A stretch of 64,000 nt of DNA from Pseudomonas frederiksbergensis (GCF_003732665.1 NZ_MOBP01000008.1:1-64000); one strand, 5' to 3'. Counted from the first letter of the stretch, positions 1 to 8,514 are shown. Numbers and translations are program-made. The notes: generated from the letters alone by a model not told the origin.

Positions 1-413
1 TTCGCACCTTGAATTTTGCGCCACCTCTGTGAGGTGGGGAGGCCGGCCAGATGATTCTCAGATTCTGAGAGATCCCCACAAATCTACTCCAGCGTCTGGG
101 GCTTTTTGATGCACCTCGTTTCTTAACGCGTGCTCAAGTCTCTCCAAGGTTCTTCGAGACTTTTAACCGCGTCCGCTACGCCAATACTCCAACCCCGGCC
201 GCCATAGCGATAACACCCGTCGATGTTTAAGGCCACTGCTTTAAAAGCATTGTTCATGACCTGTTTCATGTGCTTGTAACCCGGTCAAACAGATGATGTA
301 GTCAGCCAAAGCAGCAGAAAAGAGAGACAAAAAGAGGCAAAGAAAAGAGGGACAGATTTATTTTTCTGGAAAAATCCCTGGTGCAAAGATCACTTCTACT
401 TTAAGGAGTAACT
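1..413. other. Gene-free left edge with hairpins and a repeat half-site
   Basis: No convincing gene is seen here. A short hairpin (CCACCTC/GAGGTGG, about 21-37) and a TCTCAGATTCTGAGA palindrome (about 54-69) lie at the left end, and could be the terminator of a gene outside the window. At about 344-366 there is one arm (GAGGGACAGATTTATTTTTC) of the palindromic repeat found complete at 1325-1382. Base composition becomes AT-rich from about 300 onward. Confidence 0.5.
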
Positions 414-809
414 ATGAAATTCTGGAACGACTTTGACGGCAGCACCTTTTTCAACCAGATTTTCACTACTTCCATATCGATTGGCACCATTGAACTTTTC
501 AATATAACTATCGACAACAATAGGCCAACTATAATACTGGAATTTGACATAGAACAACTTCCAGACTCACCCCCTGCCAAATGGAAAAAAACTCAATTCA
601 ACACATGTCGCATCGGTTTAAATTGCGGAGACATCAGCAATTTATTGATTAAAAACATACCCACAAAAGGCAAGTTAAATATATCAATTACAAAGAACGA
701 AAATCTTTTCACTATAAACGCATCAAACAAGAATTCACTAATTGAATTCAAAACAAAATTTCCACTACTGTGCGGCCCATCAGTATACCTGAACAGCAAG
801 GACCACTAA
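414..809 (+). CDS. Imm50-family immunity protein
   Basis: 131-residue cytoplasmic protein without signal peptide or membrane segment. The opening WNDFDGS block, the repeated beta-strand pattern and the central LPDSPPAKWKK motif fit the Imm50 family, whose members neutralise polymorphic (Rhs, CDI or type VI) toxins. The start follows a clear GGAG ribosome site (TAAGGAGTAACTATG). It is strongly AT-rich compared with the rest of the window. No toxin gene is visible beside it, so it is probably an orphan immunity gene. Family assignment is from motif resemblance only. Confidence 0.6.
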   Translation: MKFWNDFDGSTFFNQIFTTSISIGTIELFNITIDNNRPTIILEFDIEQLPDSPPAKWKKTQFNTCRIGLNCGDISNLLIKNIPTKGKLNISITKNENLFTINASNKNSLIEFKTKFPLLCGPSVYLNSKDH

Positions 810-923
810 GTAGATTAAAAGAAAAAAGAGAGCAAAAATAAATTCGTCCCATCTTTGCAGTAACTCACAGCTTCCCAGCATCTCCGGAACAGGTACAAAA
901 ATATATGAGCGAGACCAAATAAT

Positions 924-1268
924 ATGAGTTCGAATCTAAAATATAAAATTCAGCCGATTCGTGTACCAAGTGGCTGGACAATCACGATAAACAATTTGTT
1001 CGAAGTAGAGCTAACTCAAGCAACTACAGCATGGTTCAGTAGTTCCGTACTTCTAGGCGGGGTAAGAAGAAGCACTGGGCATTGCTTTGATTCGAGAGTC
1101 GAGACGGAAGGAGATCCCGACGGAGAGTTTATTATTGAGTTTTTAACAATTCAATATGACAACAAGGGTAAAGCTGTAAAAAACTCTGAAGTTTTTTTAG
1201 GCGAGTTCAAGACAAAAAATAAAGCCGAATTTATTGAAAAAATCGAATCTTATATGCTTGAAATCTAA
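924..1268 (+). CDS. Small hypothetical protein, possible immunity protein
   Basis: 114 residues, no signal peptide or membrane segment, mixed alpha/beta look, AT-rich. I do not recognise the family. Position within a run of toxin-immunity genes, similar size and similar base composition suggest another immunity protein, which is inference. It is followed by a perfect palindromic repeat at 1325-1382. The ribosome site is weak (GAGACC upstream of ATG), so expression strength is uncertain. Confidence 0.45.
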   Translation: MSSNLKYKIQPIRVPSGWTITINNLFEVELTQATTAWFSSSVLLGGVRRSTGHCFDSRVETEGDPDGEFIIEFLTIQYDNKGKAVKNSEVFLGEFKTKNKAEFIEKIESYMLEI

Positions 1269-1324
1269 AAGAAATGGAACAGATATATTCTTCTTGAAAT
1301 AGGTTTACACCTATTTCAGGACTG

Positions 1325-1382
1325 AAAAAAAGGGGACAGATTTATTTTCTACACTCGAAAATAAATCTGTCCCCTTTTTTTT
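1325..1382. repeat. Perfect 25-bp inverted repeat (GGGGACAGATTTATTTTC type)
   Basis: Left arm 1325-1349 and right arm 1357-1381 are exact reverse complements around a 7-base loop (TACACTC). The core arm is GGGGACAGATTTATTTTC flanked by an A-run on the left and a T-run on the right, so as RNA it would also make a bidirectional intrinsic terminator. Degenerate copies or half copies occur at about 344-366, 835-851, 1879-1930 and 1945-1994, always between the small immunity genes. Confidence 0.85.
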
Positions 1383-1469
1383 AAAAGGCCTAAATGAGTG
1401 GGCTGGACGGCGATTGGAAGGCGGTGCCGACGCTCTACCTTCAGGACTAAAAAATTGAGGAAACAAAAA

Positions 1470-1858
1470 ATGGGCTCGAAAAAAATCGTTTCTATTTGGA
1501 CGGCAAACACCGATTGGGAACCGTCTACGCTTCGAGATGTGATGAGCCCAGAGTATTCTGACGACGGAGACTTTCTTGGCTCTGAGTTCAGTAAGGCTTT
1601 CTCACTTGGTTTTGTTGACGATGACACTGTCGAAGTAGACAAAATCGAGCCACCAATTCTCTAATTAATGCAGTTGACGGATGCTCATATGACCTTGATA
1701 TCGCGTCTGACATGAAAAATAAAAACACTCCTCTGACCGATTCGCCTATAGATACCATAGTTGCAATCTACGACTACTCCTTCTCGGGCACGCCCCAAAA
1801 CACTAAAATCAGAAATAATCTATTTACATACCGAGGAAGCTTTGAATACCAAGAATAA
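1470..1858 (+). pseudogene. Imm22-family immunity gene with a frameshift
   Basis: The start at 1470 follows GAGGAAA at 1457-1463. The first frame runs to a stop at 1662-1664 and contains VSIWTANT, then SPEYSDDGDFLGSEF and DDDTVEVD, matching the IW...Y.eDGDf.pSeF...DeDfvE pattern of Imm22. The family-like second half is found in a different frame, open from 1625 and ending at 1858, with NAVDGCSYDLDIASDM, TIVAIYDYSFSG and LFTYRGSFEYQE. A one-base indel between about 1625 and 1664 joins the halves. As given the gene is broken, unless the shift is a sequencing error or programmed. Confidence 0.65.
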
Positions 1859-1878
1859 ACTCTCAGAGAATAGAGAAT

Positions 1879-1994
1879 GAGGGATAGATATATTTCTGCA
1901 CTCGAAAATAAATCCGCCCCCCTTTTTTTCATACAGAAAAAGAAAGTGGACAAATTTATTTTTCAACGCTCGAAAATAAATCTGTCCCATTTTT
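1879..1994. repeat. Two degenerate copies of the palindromic repeat
   Basis: A first copy (left arm about 1879-1896, right arm about 1902-1928) and a second copy (left arm 1945-1964, right arm 1972-1994) share the CGAAAATAAATCTGTCCC core with the perfect repeat at 1325-1382 but carry mismatches in the left arms. They sit between the frameshifted Imm22 gene and the SMI1/KNR4 gene. Both keep the ...CTCGAAAATAAATC right arm and the short central loop. Confidence 0.7.
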
Positions 1995-2075
1995 TGAGAG
2001 CCTTATTGCCCCCTTTTTTTGCTTTTTTCACTTTTTTGCACAATATTGGAAAGACCGAGCAGAAGAGACCATGAA

Positions 2076-2501
2076 ATGATCCCAAATGAGCTGATTCAAC
2101 TTATTGAAAAGCAACCTGGTGATATTCACCGGACAGATAAACGCTCCGTTACCGAAGCACTAACGGCACTGAATATAAGTTTAGATAGTGAACTGTCAGA
2201 GTTTTTTTTAAATTACACGATAACTTTTTTCAGAAGTAACTCATCGGATGAAGAGCTATGTGACATCGCCGCCCCAAGCAATGAGATAGAAGTTTGCACC
2301 AACTTTATTCATGAGGTATGGGAGCTTCCAGAAATTTTCATTTGCCTCACAAGTGTTCAAAGTGAAGGGTGCTATCTATATGACAAAAATAGCGGGGAGG
2401 TTTTAGATTTTAGCCTTGCTAACCGAGATGATTTTTTAGCTGGAAAACAGCAACTACAATGGAGCGGCTTTTTTGAGTTTCTTACTTGGTACTTATCTTA
2501 A
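2076..2501 (+). CDS. SMI1/KNR4 (SUKH) family immunity-type protein
   Basis: 141 residues. The acidic helical start, the central WELPEIFICLTSVQSEGCYLYD stretch shape (strand, glycine, tyrosine, Asp) and the closing FFEFLTWYLS are typical of the SUKH superfamily, widely used as immunity proteins against secreted nucleases and other toxins. An upstream in-frame ATG at 2019 would add a run through the repeat; the start at 2076 has AGAAGAG about 8 bases ahead and is preferred. No toxin partner is present. Confidence 0.6.
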   Translation: MIPNELIQLIEKQPGDIHRTDKRSVTEALTALNISLDSELSEFFLNYTITFFRSNSSDEELCDIAAPSNEIEVCTNFIHEVWELPEIFICLTSVQSEGCYLYDKNSGEVLDFSLANRDDFLAGKQQLQWSGFFEFLTWYLS

Positions 2502-2738
2502 AAATAAAACCAGCCGGAACAATTTTATACAGGGCAATAAGTCTGCCCCTTTATTTGTTAGCGTCAAAGTCTGCCTTCCTTTGCAGCGGCCAGACCAGGC
2601 AACTATTACGTGGCCGAATGACAACTGAAAGATGGATACTGCTCGGCGCCTTAAACAAACTAAAAACTATAAAATTCGACGAAAAGCATTAGACATAGTA
2701 AAAGCACAGTTAATTTTCGTAGGAAATCAGGGTGACTA

Positions 2739-3074
2739 ATGGACAATAACCCAATCAGGGCCTATACAACCCAAGCAGACGGCAATTACATCCGCGTAAA
2801 AGTCCTCGATACTTCCTTGCAAAACGCGCTTCTTGACCTTGGCTTTTCCCCTGAAACAAATGCCAGCGAATACACCATCCCAACCCCAAACAACGCCACC
2901 AAAGCAACCATCTTCACTCACCTGCAAACCTTAAAAATATGCTTTTCCAGCGGCCGAGAATGGTGCCCTGCCGAAGTATTCCAACACCTTCGAGACCTCG
3001 GACTCCTGAGCGGCGGCTTCAGAAAAATCAGTTGGACCCGCCCCAACCACTTCACCGTGACAGACGAAAAATAA
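2739..3074 (+). CDS. Hypothetical protein in the immunity-gene array
   Basis: 111 residues, soluble, no recognised family. It has a central stretch with NATKATIFTHLQTL and a C-terminal FRKISWTRPNHFTV block. Start follows AGGG six bases upstream of ATG. Base composition is closer to the rest of the chromosome than that of the first genes. Neighbours suggest an immunity or immunity-like role, but nothing in the protein proves it. The 237 bases before it hold only a degenerate repeat-like stretch (GGGCAATAAGTCTGCCCC near 2533). Confidence 0.45.
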   Translation: MDNNPIRAYTTQADGNYIRVKVLDTSLQNALLDLGFSPETNASEYTIPTPNNATKATIFTHLQTLKICFSSGREWCPAEVFQHLRDLGLLSGGFRKISWTRPNHFTVTDEK

Positions 3075-3114
3075 CCTCCTACCCTACCCGGCATCTAAAA
3101 ACCCCGGCATCCAA

Positions 3115-3378
3115 ATGAAATTCCAAGACATCGCCATCAACCGCACGGAATATTTCAGCATCGGCCAGGAAACAGACTCCGGAAAATTTTACCTGTCCAT
3201 CCCGGTCAGTAACCGCCTGGTCGACTACGAGGAATACTATGAAATCGACAAGCTGTCCTTCGATCAATATCTGGAGGATTCATCCAAAGCGCTGAAATTT
3301 GTCGAGCAATGTCGCAACCGGCAAATGGACCATTTGCTGATGATTAAGCCGGGGAGCAACCGAGGATCTGCTTGTTGA
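3115..3378 (+). CDS. Small hypothetical protein, probable immunity family
   Basis: 87 residues without signal or membrane segments. The pattern of NRTEYFSIG, DYEEYYEI, FVEQCRNR and a C-terminal PGSNRG looks like a compact conserved family that I have seen beside toxin loci but cannot name. It lies 40 bases after the preceding gene and may share its transcript. No strong ribosome site is visible, so translational coupling is possible. Confidence 0.45.
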   Translation: MKFQDIAINRTEYFSIGQETDSGKFYLSIPVSNRLVDYEEYYEIDKLSFDQYLEDSSKALKFVEQCRNRQMDHLLMIKPGSNRGSAC

Positions 3379-3845
3379 ACGTCGGTACATTCTTGATATG
3401 ACAACTGCTATTTAATCCACTGCCCGGCACTACGCCGCCAACAGTAATCATCGCCAGTTTCAGGTTGATGTCGTTGTAGTGTTGCAGTGCGACGCGGGAA
3501 TTACCGAGTTTGCGGATCAGTCTGGAGGGGTGTTGAGGTAACGAAATGGTAGTCGTGTTGTGCCCAGGGACAATGCCTATTGCAGTTAAAGAAGGTGTTC
3601 GCCCAGTGTAATGGCCTGGCAATCCATGCACCGGTAAAGAGCCCTGACACTGGGCGAACGAGGGGCATTTTAATATAAGTCGATGAATATGTCCGTATAC
3701 ATAAACATGAAATTTATGCACGCGACTGTAATGGATATTTATCGATATCCAACTTACAAACACTGAACTCACCAACTGGAACATTAAAGCGATTATTCTT
3801 ATACAAAAACCATACAAGAATAATCACTCTATATAGAGCCAATAC
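3379..3845. other. Gene-free gap with a long inverted repeat
   Basis: No supported gene in about 470 bases. A 13-bp perfect inverted repeat (GTTCGCCCAGTGT at 3597-3609, ACACTGGGCGAAC at 3647-3659) encloses 37 bases. The stretch after 3660 is AT-rich. An open minus-strand frame across the region has no family resemblance or credible start and is treated as chance. Confidence 0.5.
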
Positions 3846-4430
3846 TCAGCTTTCGTGTTGACTGGTCACTTTCAGGATGTCGGTGTAGGTCACGACGACA
3901 CTTTGCCCGACTTTCAAATCCTTCAGTTTTTGCTGAACTTCAGGTTTCAAGACGTCGACGATTTTCGATTGGCCGGCCGGGTTTTCGAAGGTGACCTGGT
4001 TTTTCTTCGTATCGATGTGGGTGATTTTCAGCTGCACTTGCACTTGGCGGAAGGCTTCGCCGCCGGGATTCGGGTTGTCTTTGGTGGTGCGAATGTCGCC
4101 GGTGCGTTCGGTGGAGCCTGGCAGTCCTTTGTCGATGTCGGTGTCGAGGTAGGCGGCCACGGAGTGGGTAACTTCGACGTTGACCTGATCGCCGACTTTG
4201 AGGTTGCCGAGGTCTTTGGCCTTCTCGCTAAGTTGTACATGAACTTGACGGCCCTCGGCACCTTCCAGGACAACCTGGTGTTTGGCGGCGTCGACGGACA
4301 GGACTTTTGTGGTGACTTGATCGGCTTCTACGGCAGCAGACAGTGGAATGTCGGCAGCGATAGCGCTGAGGCTGGCGGCGGACAGGAGTGCGGCGAGGGT
4401 GATGGCTTGGGCCAGTGTGTTGAGTTTCAT
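3846..4430 (-). CDS. Exported protein with two repeated beta domains
   Basis: 194 residues from the ATG at 4430, which has GGGAA upstream; a 16-residue longer form is possible but weakens the signal peptide. Residues 1 to about 26 form a Sec signal ending SLSAIAA. The mature part holds two similar units of about 60 residues, each with a V.sVD..k.qVv.e / vDvl....k..l..LkVGq.V.V.yt pattern (about residues 38-90 and 130-190), suggesting paired small beta barrels. It should be periplasmic. The function is unknown; it is a single gene with its own promoter. Confidence 0.65.
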   Translation of the reverse strand: MKLNTLAQAITLAALLSAASLSAIAADIPLSAAVEADQVTTKVLSVDAAKHQVVLEGAEGRQVHVQLSEKAKDLGNLKVGDQVNVEVTHSVAAYLDTDIDKGLPGSTERTGDIRTTKDNPNPGGEAFRQVQVQLKITHIDTKKNQVTFENPAGQSKIVDVLKPEVQQKLKDLKVGQSVVVTYTDILKVTSQHES

Positions 4431-4516
4431 AAACAGTACATTCCCTGTGGTTGATGGCAGCGCACGGCTCTGGATCAAGGGTCCGCTCCGTGCGTGCCGA
4501 TGAGCATAGATGCTGA

Positions 4517-4684
4517 TCAGGGAGTGTTGGCAGTTTCTTGCGCGGTGGATTCGCCGCTGTCGGTGCCCTGGCTGTTTTCCTTGCGTTTGTTCGGGTCGGT
4601 GGGGCGCAGGGCGTCGTTGTCGCGCTCGGTTTCGCCGGGTGGCCGGGGTTCGTCGGGGTGTTCGGCTTCGGTGATCGGTTTCAT
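4517..4684 (-). CDS. Small acidic, hydrophilic hypothetical protein (55 aa)
   Basis: A 55-residue frame starting MKPITEAEHPDEP and ending QETANTP, rich in Glu, Asp, Pro and Thr, with no hydrophobic core, so probably disordered. It is supported by a very strong ribosome site (GAGGAGAA six bases before the ATG) and by lying 10 bases after the next gene on the same strand. Small polar proteins of this kind are common in Pseudomonas but unassigned. It would be missed by a 60-residue cut-off. Confidence 0.5.
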   Translation of the reverse strand: MKPITEAEHPDEPRPPGETERDNDALRPTDPNKRKENSQGTDSGESTAQETANTP

Positions 4685-4694
4685 TGGGTTCTCC

Positions 4695-4937
4695 TCAGGC
4701 TTCGGGGTCGTCCACTTCCCGGGCGACGTTGACGGCGGGCGAGTCCTTGTGGGATTGCTCGGCCCTGGCTTTCAGGGTTTGCCACTGTTCGAGGTCGATG
4801 GCGCCCTGCCCCAGCAAATCATCGGCGATCCGCAGCAGTTCGCTGTAGTGGGCGTCGGGGGATTGTTGCCAGTAGGCCTTGTCGTCGAACAGGCGTTGCC
4901 AGGTGGCGATGTCTGGGGGTTTGAGGTCGTCGCTCAT
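4695..4937 (-). CDS. Small conserved hypothetical protein (80 aa)
   Basis: 80 residues, soluble, helical, with WQRLFDDKAYWQQSP, LLRIADDLL and LEQWQTL blocks. The start at 4937 has GGAG at a proper distance; the longer open frame upstream runs through the coding sequence of the lipoprotein gene in another frame and is rejected. It probably forms a pair with the 55-residue gene downstream. Function unknown. Confidence 0.55.
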   Translation of the reverse strand: MSDDLKPPDIATWQRLFDDKAYWQQSPDAHYSELLRIADDLLGQGAIDLEQWQTLKARAEQSHKDSPAVNVAREVDDPEA

Positions 4938-4999
4938 GACGGGCTCCAGTGAACGGGCTTCATAGCGTAGGAGGACGTCGCTGCGCCGAGAGTTCCGAC

Positions 5000-6052
5000 T
5001 CAATAACCGGTCATTTCCAGATAGCCCTGCCCGGCGTGGCTGCCGCTCAAGTGCACCGGCCCTTCCCAATACGGGATGCGCAAATCCATCCAGGCGTTGG
5101 GGTTCAACGCGGTGGTGGTGAGGTCGAGGTGTTTGCCGGGGATTTTGATCGACCAGCGCACCGGCATGGATCGCCCGGCGACTTTGGCGGTGTCCTCGGG
5201 CGTGAGGCTGATGTCGTCGCCGTGCAACAGCTCAGTCCGCCCTTGGGCATCGATCCAGGTGCCGGTGAGATAAGGCGCGCCGTCCTTCTGCCGCATGCGG
5301 TACAGCATCACTTGCTCGCCGCTGTCCAGGTGCAGGGAGAACCAGTCCCAGCCGGTTTGATTGGCGGTCAGGGGTTGGCTGCTCCATTCGCGATCCAGCC
5401 ATGCCGGGCCGCTGACGGTGTAGGTTTTGCCGTCGATTTCCAGCGAGCCGTTGGCCTGGAAAAACGGCTGGCTATAGTAGTACGACGCCTGGCCTTGTTC
5501 GGACTTTTGACTGAAGCCGTGATCCCCTTGCAGCACCAATGGACGGGTTGAACGGAGCCTAAGTTGATAGCTGAAGTCCTTGTCCCGGGCGCTGAGTTGC
5601 ACGTCATTCAAAGGACCGCTGAAGCGCCAATCGTCGATCCACGCATTGAACGGCGCCCCGCTCACCCCGGCCTGGCCCACGCCGCCCCGAGCATAGCGTT
5701 CGGCGGCGTGATGCACCGTGGCGGAGGTCACTGCCGCGTGCCCCAGCCAGAGGGTCTGATTGCCCCAGCCCGCCACTTCGGGCGTGGCTTTCAAGGCGCT
5801 GCGAAACAGCGTCCATTGCACGCCGAACTCGTTGCCTTGGGCGTCCTTGAGATTGGCGGTGACGTACCACCACTCGATGCGAAAACCATCATGGGGCCCG
5901 TGATCCGCCGGGAAGCTGAACACCCGACCCGGCACCACCGGAGTGAATGCGGCCGCCGCGCCGCCCAGCCCGGCGAACCCCTTCTCGACCGGCGCAGAGT
6001 CATCGCAGCCGCTCAAAAGCGCCAGAATCAAAAAAATGACCTTAATCCTCAT
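5000..6052 (-). CDS. CrtC/AttH-like lipocalin-fold lipoprotein
   Basis: 350 residues beginning MRIKVIFLILALLSGC; the LLSGC lipobox marks it as a lipoprotein with Cys16 as the modified residue. The mature part carries the signature of the carotenoid 1,2-hydratase/AttH family: FPADHGPHDGFRIEWWYVTANL near the start, then AWLDREWSSQ and a conserved GWDWFSLHL block. Members seldom act on carotenoids in Pseudomonas; most sit next to an ABC exporter as here. It overlaps the FtsX gene by 11 bases, so it is translationally coupled. It likely handles a lipid or hydrophobic ligand at the membrane. Confidence 0.8.
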   Translation of the reverse strand: MRIKVIFLILALLSGCDDSAPVEKGFAGLGGAAAAFTPVVPGRVFSFPADHGPHDGFRIEWWYVTANLKDAQGNEFGVQWTLFRSALKATPEVAGWGNQTLWLGHAAVTSATVHHAAERYARGGVGQAGVSGAPFNAWIDDWRFSGPLNDVQLSARDKDFSYQLRLRSTRPLVLQGDHGFSQKSEQGQASYYYSQPFFQANGSLEIDGKTYTVSGPAWLDREWSSQPLTANQTGWDWFSLHLDSGEQVMLYRMRQKDGAPYLTGTWIDAQGRTELLHGDDISLTPEDTAKVAGRSMPVRWSIKIPGKHLDLTTTALNPNAWMDLRIPYWEGPVHLSGSHAGQGYLEMTGY

Positions 6053-8513
6053 GAGCAAAGGTCCTCAGCAGGTCCGCCGGCCGGGTGCGGTACAAGGTGT
6101 ACAGCGGCCACGCCGACGCCAGCAATGTGGCGAGCAGCGCCAGCCCCATCAATTGCAGCAGTTGCAGCGGAAACACCCGCAACGGCAGGCGCCAGCCAAA
6201 GGCTTGAACGTTGATTACCGTGTCCAGGCACCACGCCAGTGCAATGCCCAGGGGCAGCGCCAGTATCAGGGTCAGCACCGCCAGCAACCAGGTTTGCCCA
6301 AGGTTGAGCAGCATCAGTTGCCGTCGCGTCACGCCCAGCGCCCACAGCGGCGCGAGTTGGCCGAGGCGGCTCTGGCTCTGGGTCAGCAGGCTGATGAACA
6401 GCGCCACGCCGGCAACGCCCAGGGTCAGGCTGTTGAGGGCGGCGGTGGCGGCGAAGGTGCGTTCGAACACTTGGGTGGACCAGCGCTTGAGCCGGGCCTG
6501 ATCGACGATACGGCTGTCATCCAGCGCGAAACGGTTTTGCAGGGCGGTGAGCAATGGCGCGATGGCGGCCGGGTCGATGCGCAGGTTGAAACGGTTGGGC
6601 GTCAGTTGCGGCCAGCCCCGCAGCAGGTGGTGGACGTTGACCAGCACATGGCCCTTGGGATTGCCGTAGTCGGCGTAGATCCCGACGATACGCGGTGACC
6701 ACGAGCCGTTGGGCGTCGGGATCGCCAGATGATCGCCCAGTCGCGCTTTCAGGCGCCGCGCCAGTTGTTCGCTGAGCATCACCGTGTCGTCCTTGGCCAG
6801 GCGCTCCCACGGGTTGTCGCCCAAGGCTTCGAGCAATGGCCAGTGCTGGCGGTAGTTCGGATGGTCAATCACGCCGTAGACGTCCGCTGGCCAACCTTGC
6901 AGCTGGATCGACACCTGCCAATTGGGCAGCACGGCCGTGACCTGGGGTTGTTGTTTGAGCCACACCTGCAACTCGCGAGCCTGGGCCGGGTTTTGCGGGT
7001 TGAGGTAGAGCTCGGCGGTCAGGCGTTGTTCGAGCCAGTCACTGAAGGTCTGGCGGAAACCGGCGGTCATGCTGCCGGCACCGATGTTGGCCGCCAGCGC
7101 CAACAGCAACGCCATCAGCGCCAGGCTCAGGGCCGGCAGTTGTTGCCGGCAATCGGCGAGAAACCACTGACCGAGCACCGTGCGACTGCGATGCAGCACC
7201 AGGTTGAGCACGGTGTTGAGCAGCACCGGCAACGCCAGCGCCGCGCCGAGCAACAGCGCGGCCATCAGCACAAAACCGCTGGCCAGGCTGTCGCCCCAGA
7301 TCAGCGCCAGCAGCGCGATCAATGCGGCAACGGCGGCGACCCAGCCTTGCCGGCGCAACCACCGCGCATGGGCCTGATGCCAGGCTTGCGGGTTGGCCAG
7401 GGCCAGCAACGGCAAACGCGCCGCCCGCAACAGGCTGTTGGCCCCGGCCAGCAGCGCGCCCAGCAGGCTGAGGCCGACGCCGCTGAGCCACCACAGCGGG
7501 CTCAAACTCAACTTCCCCGCCACTTCGGCGCCGTACAAGCCGCGCAGACTGGCGGCGACGTCCGGCAACAACACGCTCGCCAGCAGATAACCGCTGACGA
7601 CACCGGCGATGCCGCCGATCAGGGCCAGGGCGCCCAGTTCCACCGTCAGACAAGTGATCAACATCCGCGCACTGACCCCGCAGGCGCGCAGGGTTCGAAG
7701 TAAGCCTCGACGTTGCTCCAGCGCCAGGCCTATCGCTGCGTGCACGATAAACAGGCCGACCACGAACGACAGGAAACCCAAGGCATCGAGGTTCAAGTGG
7801 AAGCTTTCGGTGAGGCGCGCGAGGTTGTTTTCTTCGCCGCTGCTCTTGAGTTGCAGTTGGCCTTTGAACGGCTCCGGCAACGTCGCGGAGAAATCCTTGG
7901 GCAGCAGCAGCCGCGACAATTGATCCGGCAGACCAAGGATCTGCTGGGCGAAGCCAATGTCCACCAGCAACATCCCCGGCGCCATGTCGGGTTGGGCATG
8001 CAGCGGCGGCAAAGTCTGCCCGTTTTCGGCAACCGGTGTGTCGCCTTCACGCAACCCCAGGGCCTGCAAGGTCTGCGGCGCGATCCAGGTACTGCCCGGC
8101 GGACTGAAGAATTCGACGATCCGTTCCATCGCCAGCGCCTGCCCCGCCACCGCCGCCCCGGGAGGCAACGACACCGGTTCAATGCCCATCAGTTGCAAGC
8201 GCTGATCGTCGTGGCCCTTGAGCGTCACCCGACCTTGCAGCACCGGCGACACCGGCCAGCCTGCCCGGCGCAAATCGATAAACAATTGCTGAGAGAACAC
8301 GCCACCACCGGGCGCACTCAGGCTGGCCTGGGGTTCACCACCGATCAATTGACTGGCCCGGGCATAGCTTTCCCGCGCCTGACTGTTCAAGGCCTGCACG
8401 CCGGTCAGCAGACTGGTGGCCAGCCACAAACCGGTCAGCACACTGAAAAACTGCACCGGGTGCTGGCGCCAATGGCTGAGCAGTGCTCGCAGGGTTTGGC
8501 GAAAAACCCGCAC
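6042..8513 (-). CDS. FtsX-type ABC transporter permease
   Basis: 823 residues from a GTG at 8513 that has GGAGG eight bases upstream, inside the end of the ATPase gene. It has an N-terminal membrane helix, a large periplasmic domain, then three helices around residues 250-380, a further hydrophobic block, a second periplasmic domain and a C-terminal helix cluster: the two-FtsX-domain layout of the LolC/MacB/YbbP class. Together with the ATPase upstream and the lipoprotein downstream it forms a three-gene module that probably extracts or exports a lipid-linked substrate. Confidence 0.85.
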   Translation of the reverse strand: MRVFRQTLRALLSHWRQHPVQFFSVLTGLWLATSLLTGVQALNSQARESYARASQLIGGEPQASLSAPGGGVFSQQLFIDLRRAGWPVSPVLQGRVTLKGHDDQRLQLMGIEPVSLPPGAAVAGQALAMERIVEFFSPPGSTWIAPQTLQALGLREGDTPVAENGQTLPPLHAQPDMAPGMLLVDIGFAQQILGLPDQLSRLLLPKDFSATLPEPFKGQLQLKSSGEENNLARLTESFHLNLDALGFLSFVVGLFIVHAAIGLALEQRRGLLRTLRACGVSARMLITCLTVELGALALIGGIAGVVSGYLLASVLLPDVAASLRGLYGAEVAGKLSLSPLWWLSGVGLSLLGALLAGANSLLRAARLPLLALANPQAWHQAHARWLRRQGWVAAVAALIALLALIWGDSLASGFVLMAALLLGAALALPVLLNTVLNLVLHRSRTVLGQWFLADCRQQLPALSLALMALLLALAANIGAGSMTAGFRQTFSDWLEQRLTAELYLNPQNPAQARELQVWLKQQPQVTAVLPNWQVSIQLQGWPADVYGVIDHPNYRQHWPLLEALGDNPWERLAKDDTVMLSEQLARRLKARLGDHLAIPTPNGSWSPRIVGIYADYGNPKGHVLVNVHHLLRGWPQLTPNRFNLRIDPAAIAPLLTALQNRFALDDSRIVDQARLKRWSTQVFERTFAATAALNSLTLGVAGVALFISLLTQSQSRLGQLAPLWALGVTRRQLMLLNLGQTWLLAVLTLILALPLGIALAWCLDTVINVQAFGWRLPLRVFPLQLLQLMGLALLATLLASAWPLYTLYRTRPADLLRTFAHED

Positions 8514-8514
8514 C

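Noticed and set aside
1..413. C-terminal remnant of a toxin or transposase on the minus strand (about 127-276)
   Set aside because: A short open frame exists, but a stop lies just before it and I recognise no family, so it is left as non-coding.
2486..2692. 68-codon frame between the SMI1/KNR4 gene and the next gene
   Set aside because: It overlaps the end of the upstream gene, has no ribosome site and runs through a degenerate repeat-like stretch.
3344..3817. 157-codon minus-strand frame in the gap after the immunity array
   Set aside because: No credible start, no family pattern, and it runs across an inverted repeat; treated as chance.
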